Part shown: piece by piece, positions 58,971 to 64,000 of the stretch | How the letters are laid out: every line of letters begins with the position of its first letter | How positions within the stretch are numbered: position 1 is the stretch's first letter | DNA from: Flavobacterium sp. | GTDB taxonomy: Bacteria; Bacteroidota; Bacteroidia; Flavobacteriales; Flavobacteriaceae | NCBI RefSeq assembly: GCF_027484705.1 | Contig: NZ_JAIXSL010000007.1 | Coordinates: forward strand, 1-64,000 | Direction of reading: 5' to 3' | Length of the DNA stretch: 64,000 bases | Program-made: the position numbers and the translations under genes | Notes under the pieces: generated by a model | Told to the model about the DNA's origin: nothing | Databases searched by the model: none | What the model saw: the letters and a program-made list of their open reading frames with translations, nothing else

Positions 58971-60740
58971 TTAAAGGTGAATGAGAATCGAAACCGAAGT
59001 TCCTTTTTCCGGTTCCGAATGCAACGTGAAAATACCGCCGATACTCTCAATACGCTTTTCCATATTGAGCAAACCGTTGCCCCTGACGACCGTTTCCATA
59101 TCGAAGCCGATGCCGTTGTCCTGAATCTGAATCGAGACCGTATTGTCTATTTTCTTGACTGTGATGTTGATTTGCGTAGGATTTGCATATTTCAAAGCAT
59201 TGTTAATCGCTTCTTGCAACGTGCGGTAAATGTTCATCCCGAAAATGGATGTGAATTCGACTTGGCTCAAATCGTCATCAATCTCAAACCGGAACTCAAT
59301 ATTTTCTTTGGCCGATTTCGCTTTTTCTAGGAAATTGAGAATGCGCGCGCGCAAATCCTCAAAAGTGATTTCATTCGAATTCATAGCCCAGATCGTATCG
59401 CGCAGTTCGACAATCGTCGATTTGGTAAAGTTGCTGATGCTCTGCAATTTCGAATCAAGTTTCGCATTCTGGATGTCAAATGCATACTTGATATTATCGA
59501 CCGACGAAATGATAAAAGTGAGTTGCGCACCGATGTTGTCATGCAGATCGCGCGAAATCGTAAGCCGTTGTTCCTGCAATTGGTTTTGGGTTTCGATTTG
59601 TGCAATCGCCGATTTCAACTGAAATTCCTGTTCCTGTTGGCGGTTTTTGAGTTTCTGTTGGCGAAAAAGCAGGTAGCCCATCAAAGCAAAAAATAAGGCA
59701 AACAGCGCCAAACCTACAATCAGATAACGTGCTTTTCTGGCTTCAATTTCTTTTTGCAACAATTCGGCCCGATTCTGGGCAATCAGCTTCTCTTTTTTAT
59801 TCGTTTCAAAACGCACTTCAAGTTCTGCAATTTTCGAATTTGTGTCTTTATTGAGCAGGCTGTCTTTATATTGTGTGTACTTTTTATAATTGTCGAATGC
59901 TAACTTTTGATCGTGCAGCGATTCATAGTTTTCCGAAAGCATTTTATAACTGTACTGAATCAGGTCGGTATAACGGTAACGCATAGCCATTTCAAGGCTT
60001 TTGTTATACCATTCGATAGCCTGTTTTGGTTGGTGTTGCGCCGTATATAAATCACCGAAGTAGGTGTAGTTTTCAGTAATCCCGAACGTGTCTTTCAACC
60101 GGAAGCGGATCGCAATCGCGCGGTCGAACATCGGCTTTGCTTTGTCAAATTCCTTTCGAATGATATGTATACCCGCGATGTTGTTAAGGCTGTACGGAAT
60201 CCCGATACTGTCGTTGATGTGCTCTTTGATTGCAAGTCCTTTATTGTAAAAATAGAGTGCCGAATCATATTGCTCCTGCATTTCCTTAAGCACACCGTAA
60301 TTATTATAGATGCTCAGCAGCGGTTGGCGGAAACCATTTTGCTCGGCAATTCGCTTGCCTTTCTGCATATAGTAAAGCGCATTTTTCATGTTCCGCCGCT
60401 TCATCTGATAGCCCATCAATCCATAGGCATCAGCCATTTTTTCACCGGCATTGAGTTTTTCATACAACGAAACTGCCTTGAGCGCATACCGGAAATTCTT
60501 TTCGTATTTGCCCTGGATATAGTAGACGAGGCTCAAATTGGCGTAACTGTCGGCTTCACCCAAAGCATAGCCGATTTTGTGTGCGTCGTTGGCATTCTTG
60601 AGAAAGGCTTCATCGAGCACTGCCGATTTTGCTACTTTCGTATCGTAGGGCATGTTATTAAGTGCATCGACTTCCGCCTTTTGCTGCGCATGTGCATGGC
60701 ATAGAAAAGTCAGCAATAGATAGGTGAATGCCTTTTTCAT
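58971..60740 (-). CDS. TPR-containing sensor histidine kinase (second of tandem pair)
   Basis: A 589-residue kinase. Signal peptide MKKAFTYLLLTFLCHAHA, about six tetratricopeptide repeats (residues ~40-290), a single membrane helix (339-359) and a HisKA_3 cytoplasmic kinase with the phospho-acceptor His400 in RDLHDNIGAQ and ATPase segments NNALKYANPTQINI and GIGFD...GNGL. The periplasmic TPR array probably senses a protein or envelope signal. Its start shares one base with the upstream kinase stop, so the two are co-translated. It is a paralogue of that kinase: residues 360-480 are almost the same. Confidence 0.92.
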   Translation of the reverse strand: MKKAFTYLLLTFLCHAHAQQKAEVDALNNMPYDTKVAKSAVLDEAFLKNANDAHKIGYALGEADSYANLSLVYYIQGKYEKNFRYALKAVSLYEKLNAGEKMADAYGLMGYQMKRRNMKNALYYMQKGKRIAEQNGFRQPLLSIYNNYGVLKEMQEQYDSALYFYNKGLAIKEHINDSIGIPYSLNNIAGIHIIRKEFDKAKPMFDRAIAIRFRLKDTFGITENYTYFGDLYTAQHQPKQAIEWYNKSLEMAMRYRYTDLIQYSYKMLSENYESLHDQKLAFDNYKKYTQYKDSLLNKDTNSKIAELEVRFETNKKEKLIAQNRAELLQKEIEARKARYLIVGLALFALFFALMGYLLFRQQKLKNRQQEQEFQLKSAIAQIETQNQLQEQRLTISRDLHDNIGAQLTFIISSVDNIKYAFDIQNAKLDSKLQSISNFTKSTIVELRDTIWAMNSNEITFEDLRARILNFLEKAKSAKENIEFRFEIDDDLSQVEFTSIFGMNIYRTLQEAINNALKYANPTQINITVKKIDNTVSIQIQDNGIGFDMETVVRGNGLLNMEKRIESIGGIFTLHSEPEKGTSVSILIHL

Positions 60741-62674
60741 TAGCGTCCGAGATTGATTTTGTCGAGCGCGATTTTCACGGCCGTTCCTTTTGTTAGCTCC
60801 GAAATGATCTCGAGTTTTCCACCGATATCCTCTACCCTTTTTTGAATATTACGCAAGCCGTTTCCTTTCTCGATCGTGTCGATATCGAAACCAATACCGT
60901 TGTCGCGAATCGCTATACAGATTTTGTCTTCGTGTGTGCTCACTTCAATCACGATTTCACTCGCTTCGGCATATTTGATGGCATTGTTGATGGCTTCCTG
61001 AATCGTGCGATAGCAGTTCATCCCGACCACCGCGCTGAGTTTAAGTTCGCTTAAACCTGCTTCAATGTGGAATTTAAAATCAATTGATTCTTTGGCGTCT
61101 TTGGCTTTTTCTATGAAATTGAGGATGCGCGACTGCAGTTCTTCAATCGTAATCTCGGTATAATTCATCGCCCAAATCGTATCGCGAAGTTCGCTGATCG
61201 TGTCTTTCGTGAAATTGCTGATGTTGGCGAGTTTCGATTCTAAATTCGGATTCTGAATATCGAAGGCGTATTTGATGTTGTCGACCGAGGAAATGATGAA
61301 AGTCAGTTGCGCCCCGATATTGTCGTGCAAATCGCGCGAAATCGTCAAACGCTGTTGTTGCAGTTCGTTTTGCGATTCGATCTGCACAATCGCCGAGCGC
61401 AGTTTGAATTCCTGTTCCTGCTGCCGGTTCTTGATTTTCTGCTGGCGGTAAATTAAGAATCCTACCAAACCGATAAAAAATGCCAAAGCGGTCGCGGCCA
61501 TCAGAAAGTAATTTTTTTGCTTGACTTCGGCTTCATTCTCTAACAACAACACTTTGTTTTCGGCAAGTTGCTGTTCCTTTTTTTGCGTTTCGTACAGAAT
61601 TTTAGATTCGGCCAAAGCAGCTTCTTTTTTTTCGGAAATCAGTTCGTTGGTGATGGTTTCCTTTTGGAGTTGGACTTGGAGCGCCGCTTCAAATTTTCGT
61701 TGCTTTTGATACAAATCGACTAGATTCGTATAAGCCATAATCAGGTTCGGCTTCTGCTGGATTTCCTTTAAAATGGCAATGCCTTTCTGAAGATTGCTTT
61801 CTGCCGTCGTGTAATCTTTTTGAAACATAGCGAGAGTTCCTAAATTGCTGTAAGTATCTGCAATTTGCTTTTTTTCGCCTATCTCCAAATCAATTTTAAG
61901 GCATTGATTAAAATAATACGCAGCGCTATCCAACTGATTCGAATACATAAAGCAATTCGCTTTGTTGTCATAAAAAGTCGATTTGTTGCGCAAGGATTTA
62001 ATTTCATCAGAAATCCTAATCCCTTCCTTGTCGAGATCCAACGCCTGTTGATAATGGCCTTCCATGCCATAAAGATTCGCAAGCGTATGTAAGGAAATTA
62101 AATAAAACCTATTGTACTTATCTTTTCCAAGAATGCTAAGTGACTTTTTGAGGTTTTCCTCCGCCGAAACGAGATCGTCTTTTTGCAAATAAATCTGCGC
62201 CATGCAACCATACGAACTACAAATGCCGTATTTATTTTGGTGCTTTTCGTAAATTTTCAAGGCTTTATAAAGACACTCAAATGCCTTGGGATAATCGCCG
62301 GTGTTTTTGTAATCGTTGGCCAGCCCGATGCAGGCTTTGGCGGCAATGGTATCGAATTTTGCATTTCCTATGAGCCGAACGGATTGCTCGTAATACTTTT
62401 TTGACAAGCCGTAACTCGATTTGTTCTGATAAAAGGCCGCGCGCGCAAAGGAGGCCATCGCTTTATAAATGTTGGGCTCACCAACTGACAAACGCTCGAG
62501 ATTATTGGCATAAATTTCCAAAGAATCCGGAGCTGTAATAGAAATCTGACCTATATTCTTGTAGGCTTGAACGATTTTCGATTGTTTTTCCGTCATCGCA
62601 GGCGCTATTTTTTTTTCCTGATGTCCGCAGGAAAATAGCAGCAACAAACTGATTGATAGTATCGTGTTTTTCAT
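60740..62674 (-). CDS. TPR-containing sensor histidine kinase (first of tandem pair)
   Basis: A 644-residue kinase with a lipoprotein-like signal (MKNTILSISLLLLFSC, Cys16), about seven tetratricopeptide repeats (residues ~35-330), a coiled-coil stretch (345-385), a membrane helix (390-409) and a HisKA_3 kinase with His450 in RDLHDNIGAQ and the ATPase motifs NNAIKYAEASEIVI and GIGFD...GNGLRNIQKRVE. Strong similarity to the next kinase over the kinase domain shows tandem duplication. It may share the response regulator at 58313-58960. Confidence 0.92.
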   Translation of the reverse strand: MKNTILSISLLLLFSCGHQEKKIAPAMTEKQSKIVQAYKNIGQISITAPDSLEIYANNLERLSVGEPNIYKAMASFARAAFYQNKSSYGLSKKYYEQSVRLIGNAKFDTIAAKACIGLANDYKNTGDYPKAFECLYKALKIYEKHQNKYGICSSYGCMAQIYLQKDDLVSAEENLKKSLSILGKDKYNRFYLISLHTLANLYGMEGHYQQALDLDKEGIRISDEIKSLRNKSTFYDNKANCFMYSNQLDSAAYYFNQCLKIDLEIGEKKQIADTYSNLGTLAMFQKDYTTAESNLQKGIAILKEIQQKPNLIMAYTNLVDLYQKQRKFEAALQVQLQKETITNELISEKKEAALAESKILYETQKKEQQLAENKVLLLENEAEVKQKNYFLMAATALAFFIGLVGFLIYRQQKIKNRQQEQEFKLRSAIVQIESQNELQQQRLTISRDLHDNIGAQLTFIISSVDNIKYAFDIQNPNLESKLANISNFTKDTISELRDTIWAMNYTEITIEELQSRILNFIEKAKDAKESIDFKFHIEAGLSELKLSAVVGMNCYRTIQEAINNAIKYAEASEIVIEVSTHEDKICIAIRDNGIGFDIDTIEKGNGLRNIQKRVEDIGGKLEIISELTKGTAVKIALDKINLGR

Positions 62675-62732
62675 GAAATCGAATTACTTTCTAAAAATAC
62701 TAAAAACAGTTTAAAAATAGCGGGAACTTTTG

Positions 62733-63026
62733 TCATTTTCGGGACTTGAGCAGATTGTTTTGCGAAAGCAACTCGAACAAATCATAATTCAGGTTGAAAA
62801 TCAGGTTGCCAAGTTTGGGTTTGCTCGATTGGAGTGTTTTTTCAAACTCTTCGGTAAGTTGTATTTTATGACTTTGCAACATCGATTTCTGGTTGAGTTC
62901 TACAATGATTTTCTGTAAAGCATCGATCCTTTGCTCAAACATTTTCTGCTCACGTCCGAATTGCTGGCCGAGGTAGAAAACTATTAAGCAAAAGATCAAA
63001 AGCAATATCAAAAGAAAAAGCATCAT
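62733..63026 (-). CDS. Small membrane-anchored coiled-coil protein, unknown function
   Basis: A 97-residue protein with an N-terminal membrane helix (LFLLILLLIFCLIVFYLG, residues 3-20) and a long charged helix (EQKMFEQRIDALQKIIVELNQKS). The C-terminus is LGNLIFNLNYDLFELLSQNNLLKSRK. No family recognised. It lies 58 bp upstream of the kinase pair on the same strand and might be part of that locus. Confidence 0.6.
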   Translation of the reverse strand: MMLFLLILLLIFCLIVFYLGQQFGREQKMFEQRIDALQKIIVELNQKSMLQSHKIQLTEEFEKTLQSSKPKLGNLIFNLNYDLFELLSQNNLLKSRK

Positions 63027-63113
63027 AGCTTGGCTTCGTTTTAAGTAAGAAAAATTTGAAGTTTAAAATTCGGAAGTTATGACTTAACAAAAAATACGTC
63101 TTATTTCGTATTC

Positions 63114-64000
63114 TCAACCTTTCATCAAATCTTTGATTGGAATTTTTACGGCGTGCAGTTTCAATTTCCCATCGACGGATTTCGTAAAATACAATTGCTG
63201 GCTCGGTTCATCATAAAAGGGGCCGCCCTCAAAGCCATCGCCATTGATTTTGCTTCCGAGATTTACCGGCTCCGACCAGTTTTTCCAACTGTCATCAAGG
63301 CGGTAACTCACATAAATATCATAATTGCCGAAACTGCTGAATCCGCACGAACTGAAAAGCAAGGTTTTCTGATCCGATAACAATTGCGGCGTGATTTCAT
63401 CATCTGCAGAATTGATTGCTTTGCCCATGTTTTGCAGCAAGCCGTAAGTACCGTCACTTTTTTGATTGGCAAAGTAAAAGTCGCTTCCACCTTGCGTGAA
63501 ATCAGATTCGACCGCCAACACGATGGTTTTTAAATCAGCTGTTACGGTCGCATCGGCGGTTTCTCCATAATTGGCATAAGCCGTAATTTTGATAGGATCG
63601 GCAGGTTCGAAGGCACCGTTATTGAGTTTATAAAGCTGAAAACCCGTTTCGCCGGTTCCGGTCTCATAACGGTTTCCGCCTTTGAGCACATAAGTTGGCG
63701 AAGCATATTCAACAAAATTGAAGCTGTCATTCTCGCTCAAAGAAACCTCGAGTTTGGGTGCCGACCAGTTGCCATCGGGATTTCTGTTCGCGCAATAAAC
63801 CTGGTCTTTTTGCCCGTCGTTGCTCGTGAAAAACAAACGCTTCCCGTCATCGGCGACTTCAATGGCTGAAATGTCGGTATCGACCATGGTCAGTTCTTCG
63901 GCTTTGGGTAACAGTTCGAAAGTACTTCCGGTATTGATTTGGGCATTCAACGGCGCATCGCTGTCTGAAATCCCGACCGCATCAATCTGTTTTTGTCCGG
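63114..64000 (-). CDS. PD40/WD40-like beta-propeller protein, N-terminus outside window
   Basis: The frame is open from the stop at 63114 to the window edge (about 295 residues seen). The sequence has PD40-type propeller blades: DDGKRLFFTSNDGQKDQVYCANR, DLKTIVLAVESDFTQGGSDFYFANQKSD, DQKTLLFSSCGFSSFGNYDIYVSYRLDD and SQQLYFTKSVDGKLKLHAVK. Such blades are found in OmpA-linked surface proteins and TolB. The true start and any signal or OmpA domain are not visible. An in-frame TTG at 63950 exists but the frame continues upstream, so I call it partial. Confidence 0.78.
   Translation of the reverse strand, partial: GQKQIDAVGISDSDAPLNAQINTGSTFELLPKAEELTMVDTDISAIEVADDGKRLFFTSNDGQKDQVYCANRNPDGNWSAPKLEVSLSENDSFNFVEYASPTYVLKGGNRYETGTGETGFQLYKLNNGAFEPADPIKITAYANYGETADATVTADLKTIVLAVESDFTQGGSDFYFANQKSDGTYGLLQNMGKAINSADDEITPQLLSDQKTLLFSSCGFSSFGNYDIYVSYRLDDSWKNWSEPVNLGSKINGDGFEGGPFYDEPSQQLYFTKSVDGKLKLHAVKIPIKDLMKG

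Overview
This window looks like chromosome from a Flavobacterium-type member of the Bacteroidota. The signs are three secreted proteins with type IX (Por) sorting tails, a SusC/SusD pair, many SusC-era style lipoproteins, fused E1 alpha/beta branched-chain dehydrogenase, promoters of the TTG-N19-TAnnTTTG type, and almost no Shine-Dalgarno sequences except one very strong one in front of rpsU. No phage, transposase, integron or CRISPR array is visible; the gene content is mostly housekeeping and catabolic.

Layout. 1-3.2 kb: the end of a translation block on the minus strand (tRNA-Thr, tRNA-Tyr, tRNA-Thr, tuf cut by the window edge), followed by hpf, a Xer recombinase and rpsU. 3.5-10.2 kb: acyl-CoA dehydrogenase, a helix-hairpin-helix protein, a PspC-like membrane protein, a DnaQ-type exonuclease, cystathionine beta-synthase-like enzyme and a putative porin. 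10.3-18.4 kb: a secreted Asp-box protein and a SusC-SusD operon with two accessory lipoproteins. 18.5-21.9 kb: rnhB, lipB, lysS. 21.9-26.7 kb: a probable copper/redox locus (MbnP-like lipoprotein, MbnH-like di-heme peroxidase, outer-membrane protein and a small Cys-rich protein), with two small periplasmic proteins divergent from it. 26.7-31.8 kb: an apparent four-gene operon ending in hemL. 32-35.3 kb: small proteins, urocanate hydratase and a DUF4136 lipoprotein. 35.5-40.6 kb: branched-chain amino acid catabolism (thioesterase, fused E1, ilvE, E2). 40.7-53.2 kb: a complete phenylacetyl-CoA (paa) degradation set E-A-B-C-D-G-H-I-J-Z-F-Y with a TetR regulator and a clear palindromic operator, but without the paaK ligase. 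53.3-57.5 kb: a repeat-rich secreted adhesin-like protein and a secreted SUMF1-domain protein. 57.6-64 kb: DUF4230 protein, a response regulator and two tandem paralogous TPR histidine kinases, a small coiled-coil protein and a PD40-type protein cut by the window edge.

Beyond the genes, the spacers are unusually structured. Two dispersed families of 80-150 bp palindromic elements share interior modules and mostly start within 0-9 bp of a stop codon; one even supplies the stop codon of the tetR gene. Heptamer arrays (TTGATAA units) sit against start and stop codons, including one that forms the probable leader of the PspC-like gene. The most interesting functional candidates are the MbnP/MbnH-like locus, the PaaZ protein carrying an extra DinB/DUF1569-like domain, and the stop-codon-linked repeat families.
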